From: Vibrio sinaloensis
Lineage (GTDB): Bacteria; Pseudomonadota; Gammaproteobacteria; Enterobacterales; Vibrionaceae
NCBI RefSeq assembly: GCF_023195835.1
Contig: NZ_CP096199.1
Coordinates: 1,302,001-1,366,000 of the forward strand
Direction of reading: 5' to 3'
Length of the DNA stretch: 64,000 nt
Shown: positions 18,229-27,291 of the stretch, piece after piece
Layout: every line of letters begins with the position of its first letter
How positions within the stretch are numbered: the first letter of the stretch is position 1
The notes under the pieces: model-generated
Databases searched by the model: none
What the model saw: only the letters and a program-made list of their open reading frames with translations
What the model was told of the DNA's origin: nothing
Translations under genes and position numbers: made by a program

Positions 18229-19773
18229 ATGACTGTATCCCACAACGCATTTCAAGCCCGTGTACGCAATATCATTAATGATGCGACACTGTCACCCAAG
18301 CAAAAGAATCAGTTTCTTGCACTCGAAGCCGAAGCAAGTTTGGACTATGTCCCTGTATCGACACCGCTGAAAAAGGCGATGGAACAGGGCATATTGTGCG
18401 ATATGTTTGAAGGGCACGCGCCATTTAAGCCGCGTTATGTATTACCTGACTACGCTAAGTTCCTTAACCAAGGTTCTAAATATCTTGAGTTGCAGCCGGC
18501 GCAAGACCTTGATGATGCGCTAAATCATCTCACCATTCTTTACCATCACGTACCCTCAGTCACCAATATTCCTGTCTATCTTGGACAGTTAGATGACGTA
18601 CTGCTCCCTTTTATCGGTTCGCTCAGTGAGCAGGAGATCTACCAGAAACTAAAACGCTTTTGGGTGATGTTAGATAGAACACTGCCTGATGCGTTTATGC
18701 ACGTCAATATTGGCCCAAGTGACAATGTGATTTGCCGAACCATTCTCACCATAGACGCTGAACTCAAACAAATTGCGCCTAACTTGACCTTTATGTATGA
18801 CCCAAGTGTGTCGCCCGATGATCTGCTGCGCCAAGCAACCACCAATATTTGTCACTGCAGTAAACCGCACATCGCAAATTATCCGATGCATGCTGCGGCG
18901 TATGGTGACAAGCAGTTTGGTATCGTGAGTTGCTATAACTCACTTCCCCTTGCTGGTGGATCCAATACCTTAGTGAGAATGAATCTAAAACAAGTGGCGC
19001 TGCAGGCTCACGATAGTGACCATTTCATTGATCACTTGTTGCCTCAATATAGCCGATTGATGACCGAATTGATGGATGCACGCGCAAGCTATTTACACGA
19101 GCAATCCAACTTTTTCCAAGGTTTCCTGGCCGCCGAAGGGTTGATCAACGAGAAACGCTTCGCACCCATGTTTGGTATTTATGGAATGGCAGAGGCGGTT
19201 GATATTCTGCTAGAGCAAGCTGGGATTGATAAACGTTATGGGTATGATCAGCAAGCGAATACGCTGGCTCATGACATTTCGCGCAAACTCGCAGCATTGG
19301 TCGAGGCACTGCCAGTTAAATATGGACTGAACAGCAAGGCGCTACTGCACGCACAAGGCGGGATCAGTTTGGATAAGGGGGTGACACCAGGCGTTCGTAT
19401 TCCTTACGGCCATGAGCCAGATCCCGTGAGTTATATTCAAGCAACGGCGGCACATCACCAATACTACACCTCGGGTATCAGTGATATTTTGACCATAGAT
19501 GAAACCGTTAAAGCTAATCCAGAGGCCATGTTTAATCTGTGTAAAGGGGCACTGAGTATGGGTTATCGAGAGTTCACGGCAAACGTGAGTTCTAATGACC
19601 TGATGCGCGTCACAGGGTACATGGTTAAGCTGTCTGATATCGCTAAGTTTGAACAGCAAGGGTCAAGAACCAACACCACGTTTCTTGGTGCGGAAGCGGC
19701 GAACAATACCGAGATTTTGCAACGTCGGCCTCGAGTCGTTAGCTTGGAAACGACCCCGAGATTCGAGCAATAG
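18229..19773 (+). CDS. yjjI: YjjI-family glycyl radical enzyme
   Basis: A 514-residue glycyl radical enzyme of the YjjI (DUF3029) family, whose substrate is not established. The radical-bearing Gly463 lies in RVTGY near the C-terminus, the expected glycyl-radical motif. A candidate thiyl Cys is in GIVSCYNSLP, around residue 237. The ATG has a fair AAGGA site 7-8 bases upstream. The activating enzyme gene follows after nine bases, so the pair is an operon. Radical enzymes of this kind are oxygen-sensitive and work in anaerobic metabolism. Confidence 0.9.
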   Translation: MTVSHNAFQARVRNIINDATLSPKQKNQFLALEAEASLDYVPVSTPLKKAMEQGILCDMFEGHAPFKPRYVLPDYAKFLNQGSKYLELQPAQDLDDALNHLTILYHHVPSVTNIPVYLGQLDDVLLPFIGSLSEQEIYQKLKRFWVMLDRTLPDAFMHVNIGPSDNVICRTILTIDAELKQIAPNLTFMYDPSVSPDDLLRQATTNICHCSKPHIANYPMHAAAYGDKQFGIVSCYNSLPLAGGSNTLVRMNLKQVALQAHDSDHFIDHLLPQYSRLMTELMDARASYLHEQSNFFQGFLAAEGLINEKRFAPMFGIYGMAEAVDILLEQAGIDKRYGYDQQANTLAHDISRKLAALVEALPVKYGLNSKALLHAQGGISLDKGVTPGVRIPYGHEPDPVSYIQATAAHHQYYTSGISDILTIDETVKANPEAMFNLCKGALSMGYREFTANVSSNDLMRVTGYMVKLSDIAKFEQQGSRTNTTFLGAEAANNTEILQRRPRVVSLETTPRFEQ

Positions 19774-19781
19774 GGTGTAGG

Positions 19782-20648
19782 ATGACCAAAGTAGCGAAAG
19801 TCAGTCGAATCCTAAACTTTTCCTGTGTCGATGGCCCTGGAAACCGTTTGGTCATTTTTCTGCAAGGCTGTAACTTTCGCTGCCTCAATTGTCACAATCC
19901 ACATACCATCAACCATTGCAATCATTGTGGAGATTGTGTCACTAGATGCCCAAGCCAAGCACTGAGTGTCGATAGTCAGCAGCGAGTGCATTGGGATGCG
20001 TCTGCTTGTACCGATTGCGATCTGTGTATCGAAGTCTGTCAGCATCAATCTAGTCCCAAAGTATCGAGTTACACCGTCACTGAAATGCTGAGCTTGGTTG
20101 CCAAACAAAGCCCTTTCATTAGTGGCGTGACCATATCGGGCGGCGAGGCAACGCTGCAGCTGCCATTTGTGCTTGAGTTGTTTAGCCAAATAAAAGCAGA
20201 GCCCAAACTCAGCCATTTGACCTGTTTTATCGATAGCAATGGCGAACTTAGTGAGCAGGGGTGGCGAAAACTAGCGCCTGTATTAGACGGCGCAATGGTA
20301 GATTTGAAATCGTGGCAGCAAGATACCCATCAATGGCTAGTGGGCCGAAGTAACCATCGTGTGCTTCAGTCAGTGCATCTATTGGCTAAGATGGGCAAGT
20401 TGCATGAGCTTAGATTGTTACACATTCCTGGAGTTAGTGATCTCGAACTGGAAGTGGAGGCTGTGATTGGTTTGATAAAACAGCTTCCCGAGTCGGTCAG
20501 CGTACGTTTAAATGCGTTTCAACACCACGGCGTCGTGGGAGAGGCACTAAACTGGCCAGCATGCAGTCAACAACAAATCGAGCAATTTCACCAAAGGCTC
20601 ATCCATCGAATTGGGAACCCCATTTTACTGCCAACGGTTTATACCTGA
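19782..20648 (+). CDS. yjjW: YjjW-type glycyl-radical-enzyme activating enzyme (radical SAM)
   Basis: This activase uses SAM and a [4Fe-4S] cluster to put the glycyl radical on YjjI. The radical SAM motif is Cys30-x3-Cys34-x2-Cys37. Two ferredoxin-type cluster motifs follow (Cys46, 49, 52, 56 and Cys76, 79, 82, 86), as in the longer activases. VTISGGEATLQ is the SAM-binding GGE motif. At 288 residues it is normal for YjjW. It follows yjjI by nine bases. Its last ten bases overlap the convergent LysR gene. Confidence 0.93.
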   Translation: MTKVAKVSRILNFSCVDGPGNRLVIFLQGCNFRCLNCHNPHTINHCNHCGDCVTRCPSQALSVDSQQRVHWDASACTDCDLCIEVCQHQSSPKVSSYTVTEMLSLVAKQSPFISGVTISGGEATLQLPFVLELFSQIKAEPKLSHLTCFIDSNGELSEQGWRKLAPVLDGAMVDLKSWQQDTHQWLVGRSNHRVLQSVHLLAKMGKLHELRLLHIPGVSDLELEVEAVIGLIKQLPESVSVRLNAFQHHGVVGEALNWPACSQQQIEQFHQRLIHRIGNPILLPTVYT

Positions 20649-21550
20649 GTGAGCTGCTGATGAACCCAACGCAAAGCAGGATCGTTTAAGCTAGCAGGGT
20701 TCCAGACCAAACTGTAAGCAACTTGGCCGTACTCGAACGGTAGAGGTTGACTCACCAACCCTTGTGCTTGCTTGGCTTGTTGTGCCCACATCTTTGAGCA
20801 GGTCAACAGTAATTCGGTGTGATGGCAGAGTGTAGCAGCGCTGCCAAAATCGGAAACAGATAACGCTATATTTCTGGAACCATGGCGCTGCGTGAGATTT
20901 TGTTCGAAGTAAGGCTCAGCGAGATCCTTATCCAGAATCCCGATATGGTTGCACGCCAAATAGGCATCAATGGTCATTTCATTGCCTACTAGAGGGTGAT
21001 CTGGTTTCATTAAACAGACCATTTCGTCTGCCAGAATCTGCTGCCACATCAATTGCTGGCTTCGAGTCGGTGGTTGGCTTATGTCATGAGGCAATAACAT
21101 AAAATCCACTTGTCCACGATGCAGTGCATCGAAACTGAGCGCGTCTTTGGCGTGCACAGTAATTGAACGCGCTTGGGTTAATTGTTGGGTGATCTCAGCC
21201 ACTTTGTTTGCAAACAACTCGAAGGTGCTTTCTCGCATCGACAGCGAAATAGATCCTTTGAACAATTCTGGTCGAAAGGCGCCCTGGTGAAGAATGCCAT
21301 TCATACTGGATAAAATCTGATGCACTTCTGGGCCAATATTGAGTGCAAATTGTGTGGGCAGCAATCCATTGGCATCGCGATAAAACAGCTCATCGTCGAG
21401 TTGACTGCGGAGCTGCGCGAGGGTTTTGCTCACGCTCGATGGGGTCACGCACAGTATTTCTGAGGCAGCAGTGACGCTGTGAGTGCTGAGCAATACGTGG
21501 AGTACGGTTAAGTGCTTTAAGCTAATGCGAGAAAGGGCGATATAATCCAT
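20639..21550 (-). CDS. LysR-family transcriptional regulator
   Basis: A 303-residue LysR regulator. The N-terminal winged helix-turn-helix (residues 10-65, LHVLLSTHSVTAASEILCVTPSSVSKTLAQLR) is followed by a substrate-binding-like effector domain from about 95 (GSISLSMRESTFELFANKVAEI). The gene converges on yjjW with a ten-base overlap, so antisense interference is possible. A link to yjjIW control is suggested only by proximity and the inverted repeat before yjjI. The ligand is unknown. Confidence 0.9.
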   Translation of the reverse strand: MDYIALSRISLKHLTVLHVLLSTHSVTAASEILCVTPSSVSKTLAQLRSQLDDELFYRDANGLLPTQFALNIGPEVHQILSSMNGILHQGAFRPELFKGSISLSMRESTFELFANKVAEITQQLTQARSITVHAKDALSFDALHRGQVDFMLLPHDISQPPTRSQQLMWQQILADEMVCLMKPDHPLVGNEMTIDAYLACNHIGILDKDLAEPYFEQNLTQRHGSRNIALSVSDFGSAATLCHHTELLLTCSKMWAQQAKQAQGLVSQPLPFEYGQVAYSLVWNPASLNDPALRWVHQQLTQV

Positions 21551-21682
21551 AACAACAGAACTCTAGATACAAGAGTTATTTATAACGTGTAGCAAGGTGA
21601 AATGGTAGTCATAAACCCTCGAGCTACCCAGTTTATCTGTGTTCGCCTAAACTTAGAGGTGATGGTTGATGTGGAGTAAATT

Positions 21683-22204
21683 ATGGACAAGTTAACGAGC
21701 GTATTAATCGCAATGCTGGCAACGGTCTCTTTTAATCTAGTGGCAGCAGAGGAAGAAGAGGATGTCAACAATCGCACTAAGGTTGCCCCGACGGTAGAGG
21801 AAATGGACAGCGATGGTGATGGGTTGGTATCGCAGGAGGAGTTCAATCAGTTTCGCCTTGGCTCTTCTGAGCCAGATTCAGAACAGGAAGAGGGACAAGA
21901 GGGAACAGAGAACGACGAGGATGGGAATCGAAGCGGCTTGAGTGCATTTGCCTCATTTGACAAAGACAAAGATGGATTCGTGACTCAAGAGGAGCTTAAT
22001 GCTCACGCGAAATACTCTAACCCTGGTAACGGAACTGGAGAGCTAAAAACGCAAAAACAACAAATGCGTTCGAACAGCGAAGTCGGCAGTCAATCTAAGT
22101 CAAACAATAAAGGTGGCAATAGCAACAAAGGCAGCGGCAGTAGTAACCGAGGTGGCGGTAACAAAGGTGGTGGTGATAAAGGCGGTAAAGGTAAAGATAA
22201 GTAA
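21683..22204 (+). CDS. Secreted EF-hand calcium-binding protein with Gly/Lys-rich tail
   Basis: A 173-residue protein with a signal peptide (residues 1-22, ending LVAA) and acidic mature N-terminus. It has two 12-residue EF-hand loops: DSDGDGLVSQEE at about residue 42 and DKDKDGFVTQEE at about 93, both with acidic residues at positions 1, 3, 5 and 12. From about 130 the sequence is low-complexity, Asn/Ser/Gly then GGGNKGGGDKGGKGKDK. A GGAG site precedes the ATG. It is probably periplasmic or exported. Its job is unknown; calcium sensing or buffering is inferred from the loops. Confidence 0.8.
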   Translation: MDKLTSVLIAMLATVSFNLVAAEEEEDVNNRTKVAPTVEEMDSDGDGLVSQEEFNQFRLGSSEPDSEQEEGQEGTENDEDGNRSGLSAFASFDKDKDGFVTQEELNAHAKYSNPGNGTGELKTQKQQMRSNSEVGSQSKSNNKGGNSNKGSGSSNRGGGNKGGGDKGGKGKDK

Positions 22205-22207
22205 ACT

Positions 22208-22236
22208 AAAAAGCCTCAACTGAGTTGAGGCTTTTT
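22208..22236. terminator. Bidirectional terminator between EF-hand gene and purC
   Basis: AAAAAGCCTCAAC and GTTGAGGCTTTTT form a 13-bp stem with a TGA loop. The A and T runs at each end let it work for both converging genes. Confidence 0.9.
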
Positions 22237-22243
22237 GGCGGCT

Positions 22244-23347
22244 TTAATCGATCAAACCGTAATCCTGAGCAAGAATATCAATGATTTCTTGCTTGGGGTT
22301 GGCACTCAATGTGATTTTACGTCCGGTAATTTTTTCAGCGATACCGAGGTAGGTGCGAGAGATATCCATTAAAGCATCGACAGGTAGGGCGTTGTCTCGC
22401 GCCAGCGCTTCGCGCTCATCCATGCGTTCCTTGTTAAGTAAGATGCCTGGATCTGGGAAGTAGTTAAGCAAGAATTGGCGGAAGCCTTCCTTTGAGTTCT
22501 CAACAATATTGCCAGCATTGTATTCGTTTTCATCCCAAATTCGAGAAGAATCAGGTGTGCCCACTTCATCCATGTAAATCAGCTTTTCATTGCCTTTTGA
22601 ATCAGTTACGTAACCAAATTCAAATTTAGTGTCGACGAAAATCTGCTCAATTTCTGCCAACGCATTGCTAATGACAACAAAACCTTCGCGCAATAGCTTC
22701 TCATATTGAGCAATATCTTCTGCCTTAGAGAAATTGAACGCGGCGAAGTTATCTTCAATGTTTTTGCGAGTAATGTTAACGTCGTCCGCCTCCGGTACAC
22801 CTGGAATACCGCGAAGAATGCCCTTAGTTGATGGCGTCATAAGCAGTTCAGGGAGAGGCTTATCTTTTTCAAGTCCTTCAGGAAGCTGGATTCCACAGAA
22901 ATCACGTTCTCCACTGGCATACGCACGCCACATTGAACCAGTAATGTATTGACGACAGATCGCTTCAATCATGATTGGCTTTGCTTTTTGTACAATCCAA
23001 ACGAATGGGTGAGGGATGTCTAAAATATGACTATCGGCTAACCCCTGTTGTTTAAATAAGCTAAACCAATGATTAGAAATGGCGTTGAGCGCAGCCCCTT
23101 TGCCAGGGACGCCTTTAAGCCCGCCTTCTGCGTGCCAGATGCAATCAAAAGCAGAGATACGATCGCTGATGACCATGATAGCGAGAGGTGCGTCTTCCGC
23201 CACATCATAGCCTTTTTCTTTGATAAGGCGCTTACTGTCTTGTTCGGTTAGCCAATAGACAGAGCGAACTTTTCCGCTATGAACGGGTTTATCTGTACGA
23301 ATGGGAAGATCGTCGTTTACGGCGAGTACTTGATCTGCGAGACTCAT
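22244..23347 (-). CDS. purC: Phosphoribosylaminoimidazole-succinocarboxamide synthase
   Basis: PurC joins aspartate to CAIR to make SAICAR in de novo purine synthesis. It is the longer 367-residue form found in vibrios. [10 protein letters not shown] is the ATP-binding start, [13 protein letters not shown] and [29 protein letters not shown] are conserved blocks, and KFEFGYV and [12 protein letters not shown] carry catalytic acidic residues. A strong PurR palindrome lies about 100 bp upstream. The gene converges on the EF-hand gene through a shared terminator. Confidence 0.96.
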   Translation of the reverse strand: MSLADQVLAVNDDLPIRTDKPVHSGKVRSVYWLTEQDSKRLIKEKGYDVAEDAPLAIMVISDRISAFDCIWHAEGGLKGVPGKGAALNAISNHWFSLFKQQGLADSHILDIPHPFVWIVQKAKPIMIEAICRQYITGSMWRAYASGERDFCGIQLPEGLEKDKPLPELLMTPSTKGILRGIPGVPEADDVNITRKNIEDNFAAFNFSKAEDIAQYEKLLREGFVVISNALAEIEQIFVDTKFEFGYVTDSKGNEKLIYMDEVGTPDSSRIWDENEYNAGNIVENSKEGFRQFLLNYFPDPGILLNKERMDEREALARDNALPVDALMDISRTYLGIAEKITGRKITLSANPKQEIIDILAQDYGLID

Positions 23348-23444
23348 TTAGACATTCCTATCTTTAAGCAACATGAGGGATCGTCACGATTCGACAATCC
23401 ATTTGCCCCGCATAATACCAGAACTATTTTTCGTCGCTAGTGAA

Positions 23445-23462
23445 AAAGCAAACGTTTGCTTT
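23445..23462 (-). promoter_or_regulatory. PurR operator of purC
   Basis: The 18-base perfect palindrome AAAGCAAACGTTTGCTTT differs from the PurR consensus ACGCAAACGTTTGCGT only at its outer bases. It lies 98-115 bp before the purC ATG, at a promoter whose -10 may be TATTAT (23418-23413). Confidence 0.85.
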
Positions 23463-23510
23463 ATTTTTGCTATTCAGATGCTAAGGGCGCGCTGTTTTGA
23501 AAGTTAAAGA

Positions 23511-23533
23511 CAAAAAGCCCCTCATAAGAGGGG
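23511..23533 (-). terminator. Terminator of sulA
   Basis: On the minus strand CCCCTC / GAGGGG closes a TTAT loop and is followed by C and five T, about 30 bp after the sulA stop. Confidence 0.85.
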
Positions 23534-23562
23534 ACAAAGACAGCGTATAAATGTTGAGCTTA

Positions 23563-23958
23563 TTAATGATACTGGTTAACTCCGCCCTCAACAAAGAACA
23601 CTTCACATTGACATTGAGTCGCCAAATCTTGCAATAAGCCTTGTTCAACCAATGGAATTTGCGTAGAGGCAATCACAGCACTGGCATTGCCTGAACGAAT
23701 GGCTTTACTGACAATCTCAAACTCTGACTGGGTCTGAGATGATTTCATTTGGATGATTTTAGTACAGCTAATATGACAAGCCGCAAACTGCTGATAATCA
23801 GGGCGCGGGCACTGAGCGGTAAATAGGATCCACTGCTTTTGACTCGATAGACCCGCTAATCGACTCAGAACATCCTGGTTGATATTCATTGGCTGAGTAG
23901 GTTGGGCTAGGACATTGTATTTTGAGAAAGTACTAATGGGAGTCTGAGCCTGAATCAT
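23563..23958 (-). CDS. sulA: SOS cell-division inhibitor SulA
   Basis: SulA blocks FtsZ polymerisation during the SOS response. The 131-residue product has the core pattern KQWILFT...KIIQMKSSQ...AIRSGNASAVIAS, which lines up with the E. coli RWQLWLT...KVMQISQL...ALRTGNYSVVIGW region. The frame stays open to 24021, but that start lies upstream of the LexA box. The ATG at 23958 follows an AAGGAAC site with seven-base spacing and was preferred. The LexA box begins 23 bp upstream. Confidence 0.85.
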   Translation of the reverse strand: MIQAQTPISTFSKYNVLAQPTQPMNINQDVLSRLAGLSSQKQWILFTAQCPRPDYQQFAACHISCTKIIQMKSSQTQSEFEIVSKAIRSGNASAVIASTQIPLVEQGLLQDLATQCQCEVFFVEGGVNQYH

Positions 23959-23980
23959 GATCACTGTTCCTTTGTACATG

Positions 23981-23996
23981 CTGTATGTGTATACAG
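23981..23996 (-). promoter_or_regulatory. LexA (SOS) box of sulA
   Basis: CTGTATGTGTATACAG is a perfect CTGT-N8-ACAG match with the preferred alternating AT centre. It lies 23-38 bp upstream of the chosen sulA start, a position suited to direct repression. Confidence 0.92.
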
Positions 23997-24170
23997 TAGT
24001 TTGTGGGCGAAAATTATTCAAGCAGTTTTGAATAATTTTTGTGCGAGCATGAAGAGGCAGAATAGATGGGAGGTAATTTAAGTTACTGTTTAATAAGTTT
24101 TTTATTTTGACTGTGTATATTAGGGAGTATGATTAGAAAGATGAGATTTTGTGAGATAAGTCACTTGGCT

Positions 24171-24207
24171 TTATACAGTGTTATACAGTGGTCATGTATA
24201 ACACTGT
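24171..24207. repeat. Tandem 10-bp repeat plus 11-bp inverted repeat
   Basis: TTATACAGTG occurs twice head to tail (24171-24180, 24181-24190). In addition, ACAGTGTTATA (24175-24185) is perfectly inverted as TATAACACTGT (24197-24207). The cluster is 20-57 bp downstream of the glycerophosphodiesterase stop. No T-run is present. Each repeat contains TATACAG, half of a LexA box, but there is no complete box. Confidence 0.65.
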
Positions 24208-24227
24208 GCAGAGTAGTGAGGGTTTAG

Positions 24228-24929
24228 TTATAGAAAGCGTTGTGGGTGATCACTAAAAATCCCGTCTAAGTTTTGAAGGTGCTTAAGCGAGCGTGGATTG
24301 TTGACTGTGTAGGCCCAAACTTGATAACCCAAGCGCTTGAGTTGATCCACTTTACGCTTGCTTACCCAGCGGTAATTAACATTGCAGTGCGATGCCTCCA
24401 CTTCAGCCAATAGTGCGATCACCCGCTGTGAGACGCGCTCGCACAATACAGCACGCGAATAGTCGGGGAGATATGTAAACAGTTCGCGCATCACCTCATG
24501 GCTAAAGCTCGACAGAACGAGTTGTTGCTTTGGGTAGTCCGCTTGTTCCAGCGCCTGGGCTAATAGTTGGCATACATAATGGGGATCGTGACGGTCAACT
24601 TTGATCTCTAAATTGAGCTTGATGTTATGTTGCTTGGCGATAGCAAGCAGCTCGTTTAGGCAAAGAATTTTTTCATCGGCAAAGCGAGAACTAAACCAAC
24701 TACCGAAGTCATGCTGTTTCAGCGCTTCTAGCGTCATCTCATCAATGCGCCCACGACCAGTACTGCATCTGTCGATGGTGTGATCGTGACAAACCACTAA
24801 CTGATGATCTCGGGTTGGTTGAATATCGACCTCCACCCACTCTAGGCCAAGGTCAATAGCGGCTAATATACTCGCTCGCGTGTTTTCTGGATATTCTCCT
24901 GCAACCCCGCGATGTCCAACGATAATCAT
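24228..24929 (-). CDS. Cytoplasmic glycerophosphodiester phosphodiesterase (UgpQ-like)
   Basis: The enzyme hydrolyses glycerophosphodiesters to glycerol-3-phosphate and an alcohol. It has 233 residues and no signal peptide, as in the cytosolic UgpQ type. GDPD signatures are HRGVAGEYPENT with catalytic His6-Arg7, WVEVDIQPTRDHQLVVCHDHTIDR with metal-binding Glu-x-Asp and the second catalytic His, LNLEIK, and YQVWAYTVN. It stands alone without ugp transport genes. Confidence 0.93.
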   Translation of the reverse strand: MIIVGHRGVAGEYPENTRASILAAIDLGLEWVEVDIQPTRDHQLVVCHDHTIDRCSTGRGRIDEMTLEALKQHDFGSWFSSRFADEKILCLNELLAIAKQHNIKLNLEIKVDRHDPHYVCQLLAQALEQADYPKQQLVLSSFSHEVMRELFTYLPDYSRAVLCERVSQRVIALLAEVEASHCNVNYRWVSKRKVDQLKRLGYQVWAYTVNNPRSLKHLQNLDGIFSDHPQRFL

Positions 24930-25254
24930 GCTTCTCTACCTTTCAGATTCTTACGAGTAGGCCGCTGATTTTGCGCTGAAAATTTCGTCGCCAGCGACCA
25001 TGAGATCTGACACTATCAACTGATATCTATAATAACAATCATAGGCGTTGAATAAATTGAACAATTAACGCAGAGCCGCTTGGATTTTAGTTGCATCGCA
25101 CGGATGGGTGTTTGTTTAACGTTAAGCACTGAATGACCAATGCTGAGTAGAGAAATCGACTATTATTTATTTCTAGGGTGAAATTAAATTGGAACTAGTG
25201 ACACGATTGTTAGTACAATCCGTGGCTAGATACTCAGTTTTACAGGGATGAATA
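24930..25254. other. Intergenic region between divergent genes
   Basis: This 325-bp gap separates the glycerophosphodiesterase from the dehydrogenase gene. A weak promoter for the latter is possible: TTGGAA at 25189 and TACAAT at 25214 with a long 19-bp spacer. No small gene, clear operator or RNA structure was seen. Confidence 0.4.
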
Positions 25255-26217
25255 ATGAAGATCGGTGTAATTGGAGCAGGTTCCGTTGGCGTTGGTGTAT
25301 GTAATTACCTATTAACACTTGGCAGTGTCAGCGAATTAGTGCTGTTGGATAATAATCTAGAGCGCGCAGAAGGCGAAGTGTTTGACTTTAGACATACCGC
25401 TGCGCTGACGTTTTCGAAAAACACTCATATTGTCCCAACCGACGATTACTTCTCTCTCATTGGTGCGGATATTGTTGTTATTACTGCCGGTGCCCAAATC
25501 AAACAGGGACAAACGCGCATTGATTTGGCCGAAATCAACAGCCGCATTGGTGTTGATATTGCGAAACAAGTGGAGCGTGTCGCACCCAATGCAACCTTAA
25601 TCATCGTCAGTAACCCTTGTGATCTGGTTGCCCACTTTATTGCGATTAACACAAACTTTCCGCGTTCTCGAGTGATCAGCAGTGGCTGTGTTATTGATAC
25701 AGCACGCTTGATGAGTATTGTTGCCAACCGAGTCAACCTGGACCCTAAAAACGTGTTTGGTTACGTTCTTGGCGAGCACGGTAGCCACTGTTTCACTCCG
25801 AAAAGTCTTATTTCGATCGCGGGTCAATCCGCCGACTACTATTGCGATACGCACCATATAGAGCGGATTTGTGCCGACCAATTGTTGGAATCGGTGAAGC
25901 AAGCCGGGTATGAAATCTTTAAGCGCAAACAAAACACGACTCATGGCATATCTGCTAGCGTTTTCCGCATTATCCAAGCGATCATGATCAATGAACGTTC
26001 GGTACTTCCAGTCGCTACCTTGTTGAATGGCGAATACGGGTTAGACAATGTGGTGTTGAGTCTACCCACTGTCGTAGGGAAAAATGGCGCAGAGTCGATC
26101 TTGCAGCACCCGTTTACCGAAGAAGAGATCACGACATTAGAAAGTATCGCGACTGAAGTGAACAAAGTCGTTGAACAGGTTGCACTGAAAACCGGTCTTG
26201 CGAGTGTCAAAGCCTAA
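25255..26217 (+). CDS. LDH/MDH-superfamily L-2-hydroxyacid dehydrogenase, specificity uncertain
   Basis: An NAD-dependent dehydrogenase of 320 residues. GAGSVGVGVCNYL is the nucleotide-binding loop, VIDTAR holds the catalytic Asp/Arg pair and GEHGSH the catalytic His. The substrate loop reads TAGAQIKQGQTR (residues 77-88). In lactate dehydrogenases the residue at Ile82 is Gln (position 102 in LDH numbering), and in malate dehydrogenases it is Arg. Hence neither simple lactate nor malate specificity is supported; a larger 2-keto acid, as in hydroxyisocaproate dehydrogenase, is plausible. The gene is monocistronic with its own terminator. Confidence 0.85.
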   Translation: MKIGVIGAGSVGVGVCNYLLTLGSVSELVLLDNNLERAEGEVFDFRHTAALTFSKNTHIVPTDDYFSLIGADIVVITAGAQIKQGQTRIDLAEINSRIGVDIAKQVERVAPNATLIIVSNPCDLVAHFIAINTNFPRSRVISSGCVIDTARLMSIVANRVNLDPKNVFGYVLGEHGSHCFTPKSLISIAGQSADYYCDTHHIERICADQLLESVKQAGYEIFKRKQNTTHGISASVFRIIQAIMINERSVLPVATLLNGEYGLDNVVLSLPTVVGKNGAESILQHPFTEEEITTLESIATEVNKVVEQVALKTGLASVKA

Positions 26218-26247
26218 TCGTTGGTGTCAGAAGTGTTATTGTCAGCG

Positions 26248-26275
26248 AACGCACGGCCACAGGTCGTGCGTTTTT
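26248..26275 (+). terminator. Terminator of the dehydrogenase gene
   Basis: AACGCACG pairs with CGTGCGTT around nine bases and continues into a T-run, 30 bp after the stop. Confidence 0.8.
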
Positions 26276-26391
26276 GCTTTCTGATTACCACGACTTTGCT
26301 GCCGATGTCATGAATTAGAGTGAATGCTCTTTCGTAAATTGCCATTGTTGCTATGGTGTGATGTTGCAATGTTGTTAAATTGGTCGGCGTC

Positions 26392-27168
26392 ATGAAAATC
26401 CATACCCTTGATGGTTACATTCAAACCCTCTATTTAGCGGTTTATCCTGATAAGCTGCTGTTGCTCGATGGCGCTTCACGAGCCGATATTCCACTGCTGA
26501 GACACTATGTTACTCATGAGTTAGGTCGTCCTTTTTCTAGCCTCAGTTGTGTTGTGGTTACGCACATGCATCCAGATCATGCAGGTGCTGCACACAAGCT
26601 GCGTCAACTTACTGGCTGCCACTTGGTCTCGGCGCAGCGTGACAATCCTTGGTACCATGGCGCTGATGGTGTGCTCATGCATCTGACTGATATTGCTCTA
26701 GCGCGTTGGGTGGCAAGGCGCAAAGGTAAACCCAAACGCAACTTGTGGTATCCGCGTAAGTTAGCCCCAGATGTGACCTTATGTGATGGCGAGACCATTC
26801 CTGGCTTTTCGGATTGGACGGTATTGGAAACCCCAGGTCACACCGATAGGGATTTATCCCTTTATCACCGCGAGCAAGACTTACTTTATGTGGCCGACCT
26901 GATGGTGCAAGTAAAGCAAAAGCTGATCGCACCTTTCCCGGTGTTTTACCCGAATCAATATCGAGCTTCCGTGCAGCGAGTATACGAGTTGGCACCAAAA
27001 GTATTATTGATTGCTCACGGCGGTGAGGTCGTTCTCTGTGCCAAGGCTTATCAACATTTGGTCGATACCGCGCCAAGAACGCCTGCCACTCACTGGCGCG
27101 CATTTAAAGTCAAACTCAAAAGCTTGTTTGGCGCAATTTGGGCGTTTGGTACCCATAAACACAATTGA
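26392..27168 (+). CDS. Metallo-beta-lactamase-fold hydrolase
   Basis: A 258-residue MBL-fold protein starting at ATG 26392 (a TTG four codons earlier is less likely). The zinc motif THMHPDHAG, the later ETPGHTDRDLSLY with the third metal His, LYVADLM with the bridging Asp, and LIAHGGEV with the last His are all present, so both metal sites look intact. No signal peptide is seen. The residue pattern resembles general MBL hydrolases of the glyoxalase II-like branch; the substrate cannot be set. It lies alone between the dehydrogenase and the TonB cluster. Confidence 0.85.
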   Translation: MKIHTLDGYIQTLYLAVYPDKLLLLDGASRADIPLLRHYVTHELGRPFSSLSCVVVTHMHPDHAGAAHKLRQLTGCHLVSAQRDNPWYHGADGVLMHLTDIALARWVARRKGKPKRNLWYPRKLAPDVTLCDGETIPGFSDWTVLETPGHTDRDLSLYHREQDLLYVADLMVQVKQKLIAPFPVFYPNQYRASVQRVYELAPKVLLIAHGGEVVLCAKAYQHLVDTAPRTPATHWRAFKVKLKSLFGAIWAFGTHKHN

Positions 27169-27291
27169 TTTGCCATGCTGTTGGCCTATCAATCTCTGAC
27201 AAGCAATTGAAGTTTTAGCAAGACGCGATACTATGTCGTCACTAATAATGACTTTATCTCATGGCTGACATCGCGTCGGTAACCTAACGTT

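Noticed and set aside
23959..24021. Longer start for sulA
   Set aside because: It would place the LexA box inside the coding region; the ATG at 23958 has a good ribosome-binding site.
24171..24207. Second LexA box near sulA
   Set aside because: Half-sites TATACAG and CTGTATAA are present but never as CTGT-N8-ACAG.
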